Below are positions 44,647-53,530 of a DNA stretch of 64,000 bases, piece after piece. The notes below the pieces were generated by a model. That model was not told the origin of the DNA. It searched no databases and saw only the letters and a program-made list of their open reading frames with translations. Each line of letters starts with the position of its first letter. Position 1 is the first letter of the stretch. Made by a program: the position numbers and the translations under genes. The DNA is taken from assembly GCA_963678585.2 (NCBI GenBank), contig CAXXGA010000002.1, positions 62,001 through 126,000 of the forward strand, read 5' to 3'. The stretch comes from Breoghania sp963678585 (GTDB lineage: Bacteria; Pseudomonadota; Alphaproteobacteria; Rhizobiales; Stappiaceae).

Positions 44647-45936
44647 ATGACGACCTCGCAGGCGCTTGCCCCCTCCGAAAAACAGCCGCTCGATCTGAAA
44701 TCCATTGTAATGGCGGCTCTGGAAGTCGGTCAGATGCTGTTGGCGACAGGCGCCAAATGCTCGGTCGTGCGGCAGGGCATGACGATGGTCGCGATGGGGC
44801 TGGGTGCCGATCGTGCGGATATCCGCGTCGGTTTTGCATCCATCTCCCTGACCGTCGGCCACGGCACGCATACCTGCACCCGCATGCTCGGCGTGGGCCA
44901 CCACGGCGTGAACATGAAACTCAGCCACCGTTTGCGGGACATATGCGCCCGCGCGGGACGCGGCGAGATGACGAGCGAGGAGGTTCGCGCCGAACTCGTG
45001 GCGGCCGAGAAGGCATCCAAACGCTATCCCGCCTTCGTGATCGCGCTGGCTGCCGGTATCGCCTGCGCGGCATTCGGACGCCTTCTGGGCGTCGACTGGC
45101 CGGCCTTCGTGCCGGTTCTGATCGCCGGCACCATCGGTCAGTTCGTGCGTATGCGCATGGTGCGTATGCACGTCAACGGTTTCGTCATCGCCGGTGCGGT
45201 GGCTTTTGTGTCCTCCATTCTCGCCGCTTTCATGTCCGTCTATGCGGGCAGTGGCCTGATACAGGTCGCCATGACAGCCGCGGTCCTGATGATGGTGCCC
45301 GGCATTCCGGCCATGAATTCGCAGATGGACATCATGGAGGGGTATCCCACGCTTGGCAGCGCGCGCGCGCTCAGCGTCGGCATGGTTCTCCTCTTCCTGA
45401 CAATCGGTGTCGGCTTTGCCCGGCTGTTTCTCACCGGCCCCGACATGAGCATGGAACCGCTCCATAACGGCATCGTCCATCAGATGGTGTTCGGGGCGAT
45501 CGCGGCGGCGGGCTTCGGCGTTCTGTTCAATTTCAACTATGGCAATCTGGCTCTTTCCGGCGTTGTGGGCGCAATCGCGCTGGGCGTGCGCACGCTGGGT
45601 ATGGAAGCCGGCTGGAACCTGGCGCTGGCCTCCTTCGTGGCCGCGCTTGCGGTCGCTATCGTCGTGGAAATGGTCGGTTTTCTGCCCAACAACAGGTTCT
45701 GCCAGGCGGGTAAGGCGCTGGCGCTGGCGGGCTGCATCCCGATGATCCCGGGAAGTGCGGCCGCGCACTGGCTCATCGGACTGTTCGGGCTGATGTCGAA
45801 CACGCCCGTCGATGCTGTGCCCGTGCTGACCGCGGCCATCCGGAGCGGGCTCCTGGTGATCTTCACCATGGGAGGCATCGGCTCCGCCCTCGCCATCGTG
45901 TCCTCGCTGGCGAAGCGTCCCGAGTTCCCCGAATAG
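44647..45936 (+). CDS. Threonine/serine exporter family protein (ThrE-like)
   Basis: A 429-residue membrane protein of the ThrE/DUF1212 family. A cytoplasmic N-terminal domain (VGQMLLATGAKCSVVRQGMTMVAMGLGADRADIRVGFASISLTV) carries the family's protease-like ThrE module, followed by about ten helices (VIALAAGIACAAFGRLLGVDWPAF; MVPGIPAMNSQMDIMEGY). It would expel threonine, serine or similar small molecules. The ATG at 44647 has AAAGG upstream; an ATG at 44623 adds eight residues. Convergent with the following ABC genes, 13 bp apart. Confidence 0.9.
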   Translation: MTTSQALAPSEKQPLDLKSIVMAALEVGQMLLATGAKCSVVRQGMTMVAMGLGADRADIRVGFASISLTVGHGTHTCTRMLGVGHHGVNMKLSHRLRDICARAGRGEMTSEEVRAELVAAEKASKRYPAFVIALAAGIACAAFGRLLGVDWPAFVPVLIAGTIGQFVRMRMVRMHVNGFVIAGAVAFVSSILAAFMSVYAGSGLIQVAMTAAVLMMVPGIPAMNSQMDIMEGYPTLGSARALSVGMVLLFLTIGVGFARLFLTGPDMSMEPLHNGIVHQMVFGAIAAAGFGVLFNFNYGNLALSGVVGAIALGVRTLGMEAGWNLALASFVAALAVAIVVEMVGFLPNNRFCQAGKALALAGCIPMIPGSAAAHWLIGLFGLMSNTPVDAVPVLTAAIRSGLLVIFTMGGIGSALAIVSSLAKRPEFPE

Positions 45937-45949
45937 GGACGCGTCCGGC

Positions 45950-46756
45950 TTACTTGAAATTGTAGATCCCGAGCTTTTCGAAGATCGCGTAGATGCGGTG
46001 GGCATATTGCGCGAAGTCGGGATAATCGCCGAGGTGGAACGGGCGCGGACGCGGCAGGTCGATAGGGATTTCCTCGATGATCTGGCCCGGTGTCTTGGAC
46101 ATGACCAGCACCCGGTCGGACAGGCCGATGGCCTCGTCCACGGAATGGGTGATGAACAGCACCGTCATGCCCCGGTCGAGCCAGAGCTTTTCCAGATCGT
46201 GACGGATCTGCGTGCGGGTAATTGCGTCCAGCGCGCCGAACGGCTCGTCCATGAACAGGACCGAGGGCTGGTGGACGAGTGCGCGCGCGATGGCCACGCG
46301 CTGCCGCATGCCGCCCGAAAGCTGGTTGGGGTAGCGGTTTTCCGCCCCCTTGAGGCCGAGCTGGCCGAACAGGGCTTGCGCGTATTCCAGCGTTTCCTGC
46401 TTCGGCAGATGCCGGATCTGCTGCTGCAGCATGACGTTGGACATCGCCTTTCTGAATTCCAGCAGAAGGTGGTCCTGAAACACGATGCCGATATCCGTCT
46501 GCGGCCCGTCCAGTTCCTTGCCGTCGATCTTCAGGCTGCCGCTGGTTTGCTGCAACAGCCCCGCCGCGATCAGCATGCAGGTGCTCTTGCCGCAGCCTGA
46601 CGGCCCGATGATGGAGACGAACTCGCCCGGCTTCACATCGATGCTGATCGGACCGAGTGCGTGAAAGTCGTCAAAGTGCTTCTCGATCTTGTCGAATGTG
46701 ATGGACGAACCGACCTTGGTCGCCGGCGTTGCGTCGCTCGAGATCGGGTTTTGCAT
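45950..46756 (-). CDS. ABC transporter ATP-binding protein (NitT/TauT family)
   Basis: A 268-residue ATPase with Walker A (IIGPSGCGKSTCML), Q-loop (GIVFQDHLLLEF), signature (NQLSGGMRQRVAIARAL), Walker B (VLFMDEPFGALD) and switch histidine (LFITHSVDEAI). It belongs to the nitrate/sulfonate/taurine-type importers. The ATG at 46756 is chosen because the frame upstream overlaps the permease antiparallel frames and is not family-like. Last gene of the four-gene importer operon, 29 bp after the permease. Confidence 0.93.
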   Translation of the reverse strand: MQNPISSDATPATKVGSSITFDKIEKHFDDFHALGPISIDVKPGEFVSIIGPSGCGKSTCMLIAAGLLQQTSGSLKIDGKELDGPQTDIGIVFQDHLLLEFRKAMSNVMLQQQIRHLPKQETLEYAQALFGQLGLKGAENRYPNQLSGGMRQRVAIARALVHQPSVLFMDEPFGALDAITRTQIRHDLEKLWLDRGMTVLFITHSVDEAIGLSDRVLVMSKTPGQIIEEIPIDLPRPRPFHLGDYPDFAQYAHRIYAIFEKLGIYNFK

Positions 46757-46785
46757 CGCGATGAAATCCAACTGTTTGTCTCTTG

Positions 46786-47553
46786 CTACTTTTCTTGGGC
46801 ATGGTGCCAGGGCAGAAGCAGCCGCTCGAACAGCGACATTGCCAGGCTGAGCGCCACGCCCAGAACCGACGCGGAAAGAACGCCGACGAAAACCAGCGGC
46901 ATGTCCAGATCGCTGGAGGCGTAAAGGATCAGGAAGCCGACGCCCTCGTTGGAGCCGACATATTCGGCCACGATTGCCGCGGTGATCGCGTAGACCACCG
47001 CCGTCCGCATCCCGGCGTAGATGTGGACCATGGCCGCCGGCAGCTCCATGAAGGAGAATGTCTGCATCCAGTTCGCGCCCATCGACCTGGTCGTGAAGTA
47101 GAGCCGCTCGTCGATGTTGCGGAAACCGGTGATGCTTTCCATCAGCAGCGGAAAGAACGTCATCAGGAAAACCAGCGCAGTTTTCGGCACGAAGCCGATG
47201 CCCAGGTAGACGAGAAGCAGCGGCGCCAGAATGGTCTTGGGGATGAACTGGACCACCAGAAGAATGGGATAGAGAATGTAGTTCCCGGGCTTGGTTCTGG
47301 CGATGCAGTAACCCGCTGGCACCGCCACCAGAATGCTCAGGATGAAGCCGCTCATGATGATCTTGAGCGTCGCGCCGAAGCTCTTCAGCACGAGGTCCAT
47401 GTTTGCCCCCGCCGCCTCGGCCACTTCGCCGGGCGTGGGCAGCAGGTATCTCGGAATCCCCCAGACCGCCTCCACGAGCAGCCACACCCCGAGAAGGCCG
47501 ATCACGGTGAGGGTCGGTCCGCCTATCGCCAGAAGAGCCTTGGACGCTCGCAT
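46786..47553 (-). CDS. ABC transporter permease (NitT/TauT family)
   Basis: A 255-residue inner-membrane permease with six helices and the BPD EAA loop (MGANWMQTFSFMELPAAMVHIYAGMRTAVVYAITAAIVAEYVGSNEGVGF). It pairs with a second permease in the same operon, so the importer is probably a heterodimer. It begins 76 bp after the binding-protein gene. Substrate undefined, shared with the cluster. Confidence 0.92.
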   Translation of the reverse strand: MRASKALLAIGGPTLTVIGLLGVWLLVEAVWGIPRYLLPTPGEVAEAAGANMDLVLKSFGATLKIIMSGFILSILVAVPAGYCIARTKPGNYILYPILLVVQFIPKTILAPLLLVYLGIGFVPKTALVFLMTFFPLLMESITGFRNIDERLYFTTRSMGANWMQTFSFMELPAAMVHIYAGMRTAVVYAITAAIVAEYVGSNEGVGFLILYASSDLDMPLVFVGVLSASVLGVALSLAMSLFERLLLPWHHAQEK

Positions 47554-47629
47554 GTACTCATCCTTGCCTTAAGGGTGGCGGATGAGCGGGCAGGTCCTCG
47601 TCCCGTCCGTTCATCCGCCGTCAAACCGG

Positions 47630-48628
47630 CTAGTCCTTGCAGGGAACCGGCGGGTTGGGCAGGAAATCACCGACATAGTAGAAGTCGATCGGCTTGGATG
47701 CATCCACGCCCATATAGGTCGTCATGACCTTGAAGGCCCCGTTCAGGTTCGCTTCGGAGGGCTGGAGAAGACCCAGCGAATCCTTGGCGCAGTAGAGGCT
47801 GTCGGCGCGGCTGTTGACCGTGTGGAGGGCCGCCTCGCGCTCGCCCGCGTCCGGATAGCGCTGCAGCAGCACGTCGACGGCCGCCTCGCGATCCTTCACG
47901 GTCGAATGCAGGCTTTCCGCGGTCGCCTTCAGGAAGCCGCGCACCATGTCCGGGCGTTTTGCGAGGGTGTCTTCGCTGGCGATGATGGAGATGCCGAAAA
48001 GCGGCACGCCGAAGTCGCGCAGATAGAGCGAGCGCGACGGCACGCCGCGTTCGTCCAGCCGGGGCTTCATGATGTCCGGCACCTCGATGATCGCGTCCAC
48101 GCGTTCTTCCGACAGCATCGAAAGGGCGGCCGCGTTGTCGTAGTTGGTGATCTTGACCTTGCTCATGTCGATGTCGTTCGCAGCCGCGAGCGCATTGAAG
48201 AGGGCCTTCTGGGCGGTTCCGGAGGAAATGCCCATGGTCTTGCCTTCAAGATCCTTCGGCGACTTGATCGACGAGCCTTCCTTGACCATCAACGCCCAGC
48301 CGGACACATGCTCGATCACGCCGATGATCTTGAGCGGCGCGCCGCGCGCGGCGAGGTTGATGGCGCTGGCGGTGTCCACGATGCCGATATCGGTCCGGCC
48401 CGCGGCCACGAGCTGCGAGGTGTTGCCGGAGCCGCGTCCCTGGAAGATCTTCAGCTTGATGCCCTGATCCTTGTAGAGCCCGAGGGACTGCCCGTAGAAA
48501 TAGGGCGCGTGTCCGGGGTCTGCCGTCCAGTTCAGGGTGAAGCTCACTTTTTCTTCGGCTACGGCGCCTCCCGCCAACGTAAAGGCAGCAAGGGCTCCGA
48601 CCAGTGCTTTCGCTATAAAGGATTTCAT
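47630..48628 (-). CDS. ABC transporter substrate-binding protein (NMT1/THI5-like)
   Basis: A 332-residue periplasmic binding protein. Signal peptide MKSFIAKALVGALAAFTLAGG, cut near AVA-EE, then KVSFTLNWTADPGHAPYFYGQSLGLYKDQGIKLKIFQGRGSGN, typical of the NMT1/THI5 fold that binds pyrimidine-like, sulfonate or aromatic ligands. Two cysteines near the C-terminus (YCAKDS, PVPCKD) may form a disulfide. Ligand cannot be predicted. Third gene-order position between the two permeases is common in this family. Confidence 0.92.
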   Translation of the reverse strand: MKSFIAKALVGALAAFTLAGGAVAEEKVSFTLNWTADPGHAPYFYGQSLGLYKDQGIKLKIFQGRGSGNTSQLVAAGRTDIGIVDTASAINLAARGAPLKIIGVIEHVSGWALMVKEGSSIKSPKDLEGKTMGISSGTAQKALFNALAAANDIDMSKVKITNYDNAAALSMLSEERVDAIIEVPDIMKPRLDERGVPSRSLYLRDFGVPLFGISIIASEDTLAKRPDMVRGFLKATAESLHSTVKDREAAVDVLLQRYPDAGEREAALHTVNSRADSLYCAKDSLGLLQPSEANLNGAFKVMTTYMGVDASKPIDFYYVGDFLPNPPVPCKD

Positions 48629-48651
48629 CCTTTTACTCCCATATTATGCGA

Positions 48652-49479
48652 CTACTTCTGCGCCTGCTTCCAAGGTAAAAGGAGACGCTCAACAACATCC
48701 ATGATGATAGTTGCTGCAAAGCCGATGGCTGTGCCTATCGTGATGACAGCGAAGACCAAGGAGATGTCGTCGTTCAGAACGCCACGCATGGCGGCATAAC
48801 CAAGCCCCTGTGTGGCCGATACGTATTCGATGACGATCGCGGTGACGATCGAGATGAGCAGTGAGGTTCTCAGTCCGGAAACCAGATGCGGCAGCGCCGA
48901 GGGAAGCCGGATGAAGATGAACATCTGGAAGAAACTCGCGCCTGCGGATTTCGCCAGATAGGTGACGCGCGGGTCGATGTATTTGAACCCGGCGATGGCG
49001 TCGACGAGTACGGGAATGAAAGAGGCGATGGCGACCAGAATGATGTTGGGCAGGGCGCCTTGTCCGGCCCACACCGTCAGGAGAGGGGCCAACGCCACCT
49101 TCGGCATCGTGTTCAGGATGACGATGAGATAGTAGAGCGAGCGCTCTAGCTCAGGCACCAGCCCGATCGCCAGACCCGTCGGGATGGCGATGATCACGCC
49201 CGCGAAGAAGCCGATGACGATGATGTTGATCGTCGCCCATGTGTGTCCGGCGAGATCGAGCGTGTCGGACCCCTGCGCCTCCGGCAAGGCCCAGTTGTGG
49301 GCGAGCGTGGCGAGGAAGGTGCTCGGTCTCGGCATGATGTAATCGGGTACGCCGATCAGGCCGATTCCGAATTCCCAGAACAGCAACAGGGCCGCAACCG
49401 ACAGGAACGGAGCGAGTTTCCAGAGCCTCTCCATCTGCTTGGCCGTCTGCCTTGAATGGGCAGCACTGGATCCCGGCAT
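48652..49479 (-). CDS. ABC transporter permease (NitT/TauT family)
   Basis: A 275-residue permease, first gene of the importer operon. Six helices and the EAA loop (SAGASFFQMFIFIRLPSALPHLVSGLRTSLLISIVTAIVIEYVSATQGLGY). It ends 23 bp before the binding protein. An ATGGAA-N5-TTCCAT element lies 31 bp upstream, probably the operator for the divergent IclR regulator. Confidence 0.92.
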   Translation of the reverse strand: MPGSSAAHSRQTAKQMERLWKLAPFLSVAALLLFWEFGIGLIGVPDYIMPRPSTFLATLAHNWALPEAQGSDTLDLAGHTWATINIIVIGFFAGVIIAIPTGLAIGLVPELERSLYYLIVILNTMPKVALAPLLTVWAGQGALPNIILVAIASFIPVLVDAIAGFKYIDPRVTYLAKSAGASFFQMFIFIRLPSALPHLVSGLRTSLLISIVTAIVIEYVSATQGLGYAAMRGVLNDDISLVFAVITIGTAIGFAATIIMDVVERLLLPWKQAQK

Positions 49480-49509
49480 GGCTAAGTTTCCTCGCTCTCA
49501 TGTCAAAAA

Positions 49510-49526
49510 ATGGAAAGCCATTCCAT
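49510..49526. promoter_or_regulatory. Putative IclR operator between ABC operon and iclR gene
   Basis: ATGGAA-AGCCA-TTCCAT is a perfect inverted repeat. Its first 13 bases (ATGGAAAGCCATT) recur with one change on the other strand at 53415-53427. It is placed between the divergent importer and IclR genes. Confidence 0.6.
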
Positions 49527-49671
49527 ATAAAACACTATACCATGAATTAGCTCAAGAGGGTGGTCGTTGACGTTTGGTCTCATGGACCTTTAGTTGCGGA
49601 TGAGTGCGTTCGGCGCTTGGCGGGCGGTGGTCTTCATGCCATTTTGAAACGGCATATCGATTGGAACATTC

Positions 49672-50469
49672 ATGGCTTCAAACAGTATCAAACGCTGTTT
49701 CACGATTTTCGAGATCCTGTCCGAGTATCGCGACGGTCTTTCACTGGGAGAGATTGCTGCGCGGGCCGATATTCCGAAAAGTGCGACGCATCGCATGCTG
49801 AATGCACTGTGCGAAACCGCGTTCGTCACGCAATTGCCTTCACGCGACTACAGATTGACATTGAGGTTGCCGGGGCTTGGCCTGACCTTTCTCTCCAACA
49901 CGAAAATCGTGGAGGAATGCCAGTTTGTTCTGGATCGTCTTGCCGCAGATGTTGGCGAACTGGTTCGTCTGTCCATGGTCAGCAAGGATACTCTGATTTG
50001 GGTGGCCAAGGCGCAAGGGGCCCGAAGCAGGCTTGTCGTGGACCCGGTCAGCGGTCACGACGTCGTTCTCCATGCGACGGCGACGGGCAAGATCTGGTTG
50101 GCCTCGCTCACCACCGAGCAAGCCTTGCGGCATGTCCTGCGCGACGGGTTCGGCACGCCGGAAAAGCATGGTCCCGCTGTTATTCAGACTATCGAGGCGC
50201 TGCAGGCGGAACTGGCGGCGACGCGCGAGCGCGGTTATGGACTGGCGATAGAGGAGGCTGATCCCGGCATCGTCGCGATCGCCGTCGGCGTCCACAGCGC
50301 CAAGTGCAGGGATACCGTCGTGGCCACGCTCTCCATCGCGGGCCCGCATTCGCGCCTGCCGAAGGAAAAGCTTGAGGAGTATCTGCCGAGACTGCGCGAA
50401 GCGGCCGAGCAACTACGTGGCGTCGATGCGCTCATGTCCTTTGCCGATGCTGCGGTGTCCGCGACCTGA
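49672..50469 (+). CDS. IclR-family transcriptional regulator
   Basis: A 265-residue regulator: N-terminal winged helix (IKRCFTIFEILSEYRDGLSLGEIAARADIPKSATHRMLNALCETAFV) and C-terminal IclR ligand-binding domain (about 75-255, with LHATATGKIWLASL and GYGLAIEEADPGIVAIAVGV). IclR proteins control catabolic genes in response to small organic acids. Its gene is divergent from the importer and shares a symmetric motif with the region before the FG-GAP and DHDPS-family genes, so it probably controls the whole cluster. Confidence 0.92.
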   Translation: MASNSIKRCFTIFEILSEYRDGLSLGEIAARADIPKSATHRMLNALCETAFVTQLPSRDYRLTLRLPGLGLTFLSNTKIVEECQFVLDRLAADVGELVRLSMVSKDTLIWVAKAQGARSRLVVDPVSGHDVVLHATATGKIWLASLTTEQALRHVLRDGFGTPEKHGPAVIQTIEALQAELAATRERGYGLAIEEADPGIVAIAVGVHSAKCRDTVVATLSIAGPHSRLPKEKLEEYLPRLREAAEQLRGVDALMSFADAAVSAT

Positions 50470-50491
50470 ATGGCGCGGTTGAGCTGAAAGG

Positions 50492-51403
50492 TCAGTCCGG
50501 CAGGAAAGGGCAGCGCCCGGCTGCGAAATGTCGGGCGATCAAGCCCACCTGATTGGCGACCATCGTTTCCCCGGAGAGGATCGCTGCGCCGTTTCCGCGC
50601 GCCGCTTCCAGAAACCGTGTGATCGCGGGTTCCGCGACCGCGTCCATCACGAGCATGGTCGGGTCGATGCGGTCGATGGCGAGCGGCAGCGGGTCGTCGT
50701 CGCGCAGGCCCAGCGGTGTCGCGTTGATCAGGATCCGATGGCCCGCAGGCGCGGGCTTCCCGACATCCGCGCAATCGCGCTCCATCCGCTCGTTGACATA
50801 GCGGGCAAGTTCCCCGGCCCTTTCGGGAGAGCGACCGGTGAAGGTCACCGATTGCGCCCCGGCATCCAGCAGCCCGAAGGCGATGGCTCTTGCCGCGCCG
50901 CCATACCCCGCGATCAGGCACCTTTGCCCGCGCGGATCGTGCCCTGCGCCCTCAAGGCCCGCTATGAATCCGCGAGCATCGAATTGATAGCCGCGGAAAG
51001 TTCCGTCCGCCTCGCGCCGGACCACGTTGACCGCCCCGATGCGAGCGGCTTCCGGATCGACGCTGTCGCAAAGCTCAAGCGCGCTGTGCTTGTGCGGCAG
51101 CGTCACTGTGAAGCCGATGAAATTGCGCACATGGCGCAGCCCCTCCCAAAGCGCGGGAAGGCCTTGCGCCGGGACATGCAGCGGCACGCAGACGATGTCT
51201 GCGCCCAGCGCCGCAAAAAGAGGGTTGATGGTCTGCGGGGTTTTTACCTGAGCGATCGGATCTCCCAGCATTCCCAGCATCCGGGTGGAGCCGCAGATTT
51301 CGCCGGTGCCTTCCCGTAGGCCGTCACCTTCCCGAGGGCCGTCGCCTTGCGACAAGGCGGCATGCCGGCTGGCGGACGTGGCGGAATGTTCGGGTCTGAT
51401 CAA
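50492..51403 (-). CDS. Shikimate/quinate dehydrogenase family protein
   Basis: A 303-residue NAD(P)-dependent dehydrogenase of the AroE family. The N-terminal substrate domain (MLGDPIAQVKTPQTINPLF; FTVTLPHKHSALELCDSVDPEAARIGAVNVV) is followed by a Rossmann domain with GYGGAARAIAFGLLDAG and LINATPLGL. The usual SxS motif of AroE is replaced by V-K-T. A 40-residue leader with two copies of a six-residue repeat precedes the fold. It overlaps the FG-GAP gene by four bases. Probably catabolic rather than aromatic-biosynthetic, given its cluster. Confidence 0.87.
   Translation of the reverse strand: MIRPEHSATSASRHAALSQGDGPREGDGLREGTGEICGSTRMLGMLGDPIAQVKTPQTINPLFAALGADIVCVPLHVPAQGLPALWEGLRHVRNFIGFTVTLPHKHSALELCDSVDPEAARIGAVNVVRREADGTFRGYQFDARGFIAGLEGAGHDPRGQRCLIAGYGGAARAIAFGLLDAGAQSVTFTGRSPERAGELARYVNERMERDCADVGKPAPAGHRILINATPLGLRDDDPLPLAIDRIDPTMLVMDAVAEPAITRFLEAARGNGAAILSGETMVANQVGLIARHFAAGRCPFLPD
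51309..51344. repeat. 18-bp tandem repeat inside the AroE-like gene
   Basis: Two 18-bp units (51309-51326 and 51327-51344) differ at three positions and encode the repeated hexapeptide DG(P/L)REG in the N-terminal leader of the dehydrogenase. A third, decayed copy follows. Confidence 0.6.
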
Positions 51404-53394
51404 TCAGGGCTGTCCCAGGAAAGATGTTCTCGCGCGAACCAGACCAAGCTACCGTCTTCGACGCCCACGACAAGCCCTAATTCGCCCGAGCCGGCCCAGT
51501 CGACAGCCTCCGGGGAGCAGGCGTGCATCCCGAGGCGGATGATCTCGCCCCTGAACCTGAACGGCCTGGGTGCGGCGAAGCGCGGCTTTTCGTTGCTGCC
51601 CGTGTTCCTGAGAAGGAAGATGCCCGCCTGTTTCGTCGAATGGCGCGGTTGCCCGCCCGGCCCCGGTGGTACCGAGGCGCGGGCATGGGTGCCGATGATC
51701 AGGTCGTAACGGCCCGATCCCGTCCAGTCGCATACGCACAGCTTGATGCGGCCTCGTCCGCCTCCGACATCTTCGGTAAAGCGGATCGGCGTGCCGTCCT
51801 CCCGGTGGAGAAGGCGCTTGTCGGCCAGAACCGTGTCGCTCTCGCGCCTGTAATCGGCAAGGCAACCCTCTTCGTCGAGGGTCAGGTAGTGAAGGTCGCC
51901 ATTGCCGAGCCAGTCGACGACCGCCGGGCGAACCCGCCACACGGTCTTGAGCGGTCGGCCTTCATAGGTCAGTTTCTGCCCGGTTTTGAAGGCCGGGGGG
52001 TAGCTGCCGCCCTCGTTTCGATAAAACACATGATGGCCGGTCACGTCGCTCATCAGGATGTCGGGCAGTCCATCCCCGTCCCAATCCGCGATGGTAGGGC
52101 AGGTGTAGCCGAACATCTTTTCCGACGGCCCCTGAATGGAACCGGTCGGCCCCGCGCTCACCAGTATGTCCTCGCCGCCCGCCTGCAGATGCGTCTCGCG
52201 GCCCAGCGCGGGGGCGTCGGTTGGGCCGAGGTTCGGGTAGAACAGCAATTCGCCCCGGCAGTTGCCGACGACCAGATCCTGAAGCCCGTTGCCGTTGAAA
52301 TCGAAGGCCGCGGGCACCGGCAGAACGCTCGCATGGATGTTGGGGGCTGTGGTCTGCACCCGACATGCCTTTTGGAAGCGCGGCATGCCCCGTTCGTCCC
52401 GTCCGAGGTTTTGCAGGAAGGAGACGTATCCGTCTTCGGCCCCCACCAGGATGTCCGGCCTGCCATTGTCGTTCCAGTCCACGATGCAGGGGAGGTAAAT
52501 GCAGTGCTGAAGCTCCAGCGCAGCGCCGTTGCCCGTCTCTACAAGCCCTGTCGAGGCGACGCCGCCGTCCCGGTAGTCGCGTGCAATATGCAGCACATTC
52601 CAGAACTCGCCGCACACCACGTCGAGCCGCGAGCCTTCAGCAAGCGGGCCGAAAGCGGGCGCAAGCTGGCCGTAAACCTCCAGCGGTCGCTTTGCCCCCG
52701 TCACCGGCAGCGTGACGGGTTTGCCGCGCGCCAGCTTCGGTTCTCTCACGGTGCCGTGGTTTTTGAAGGTGTAGAGGTAGCCCCGCAACGGACCGCCGAG
52801 CCACCGGCCCGCGGCGTCATAAGCCTTGTAGCCGGGATCGTTCCACTCCAGCCCGTTAGGCCAGTATTCGTCCCAGCAATCGGTCCCCACCACCAATGAC
52901 ATCTCGCCCGTGCCGTCGAGATCGACGAAGCGGGCGAGATGGAAATACTCGTTTCCCTTGATCCAGTCGGCTTCCGGCTCGAAGGCGAAGGGATCGCCGA
53001 AGTCGGGCCGGATCGGCGTGCCCTTGTTGGGATAGACGAGGATGGTCTTGCGCAGTCGCGAGGTGGAGACGAGATGGAAAACATCCCCGTCGCGTACCGC
53101 TGTGACATAGCCGCGCACACCCGGCACAAGCTCTTCTGGGCCGAGGATCGGCGTGCCGTCGGCATTTGTGCCGATCTGCTGGCGCAGGTAGACCTTGCCG
53201 TCATAACAGGCGTCCCAACTTGAAAGCAGCAAATCCCGCCCGCCGTCGCCATCCCAGTCCACCACCTCCACGCAGGTGATGATGCGACCGTTCACATGGC
53301 TCGTTTCAACGTCGGGCGCATAGCGGATGTTCTGATCTGTATAATCGGGCCCGTTCCATACGCTGGCGTCGTCTTCCCATCTTGTGATCGCCAT
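51400..53394 (-). CDS. FG-GAP/VCBS repeat protein without signal peptide
   Basis: A 664-residue beta-propeller-like protein. Several DxDGDGxxD-type calcium-binding FG-GAP motifs are visible (VVDWDGDGGRDLLL; VDWNDNGRPDILVG; FDFNGNGLQDLVVG; IADWDGDGLPDILM; CDWTGSGRYDLIIG), spaced along the whole length. No signal peptide or membrane helix is present, so it appears cytoplasmic, unlike most FG-GAP proteins. The ATG at 53394 follows GAGG. It overlaps the AroE-like gene by four bases. It might be an enzyme or scaffold in the same pathway; its function is unknown. Confidence 0.85.
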   Translation of the reverse strand: MAITRWEDDASVWNGPDYTDQNIRYAPDVETSHVNGRIITCVEVVDWDGDGGRDLLLSSWDACYDGKVYLRQQIGTNADGTPILGPEELVPGVRGYVTAVRDGDVFHLVSTSRLRKTILVYPNKGTPIRPDFGDPFAFEPEADWIKGNEYFHLARFVDLDGTGEMSLVVGTDCWDEYWPNGLEWNDPGYKAYDAAGRWLGGPLRGYLYTFKNHGTVREPKLARGKPVTLPVTGAKRPLEVYGQLAPAFGPLAEGSRLDVVCGEFWNVLHIARDYRDGGVASTGLVETGNGAALELQHCIYLPCIVDWNDNGRPDILVGAEDGYVSFLQNLGRDERGMPRFQKACRVQTTAPNIHASVLPVPAAFDFNGNGLQDLVVGNCRGELLFYPNLGPTDAPALGRETHLQAGGEDILVSAGPTGSIQGPSEKMFGYTCPTIADWDGDGLPDILMSDVTGHHVFYRNEGGSYPPAFKTGQKLTYEGRPLKTVWRVRPAVVDWLGNGDLHYLTLDEEGCLADYRRESDTVLADKRLLHREDGTPIRFTEDVGGGRGRIKLCVCDWTGSGRYDLIIGTHARASVPPGPGGQPRHSTKQAGIFLLRNTGSNEKPRFAAPRPFRFRGEIIRLGMHACSPEAVDWAGSGELGLVVGVEDGSLVWFAREHLSWDSPD

Positions 53395-53414
53395 GACCTC
53401 GCCTCTAAAATTAA

Positions 53415-53427
53415 AATGGCGTTCCAT
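53415..53427. promoter_or_regulatory. Second copy of the ATGGAAnGCCATT motif
   Basis: On the minus strand this reads ATGGAACGCCATT, matching 12 of 13 bases of the element between the ABC and iclR genes. It lies about 20 bp upstream of the FG-GAP start and about 100 bp upstream of the divergent DHDPS-family gene. Confidence 0.55.
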
Positions 53428-53530
53428 ATAGAAATGTATTTCGAATAGCGGAACAAGGGGCGTTGGCGTTTTGCCACGTTAATCGGCTCCTGATCGGGAC
53501 TTTGGGTGCAGCGAGAGGTTGTGAGAATTC

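Noticed and set aside
46757..47485. N-terminal extension of the ABC ATPase frame to 511 residues
   Set aside because: The extension reads in an alternative frame of the permease gene; the ATPase itself starts at 46756.
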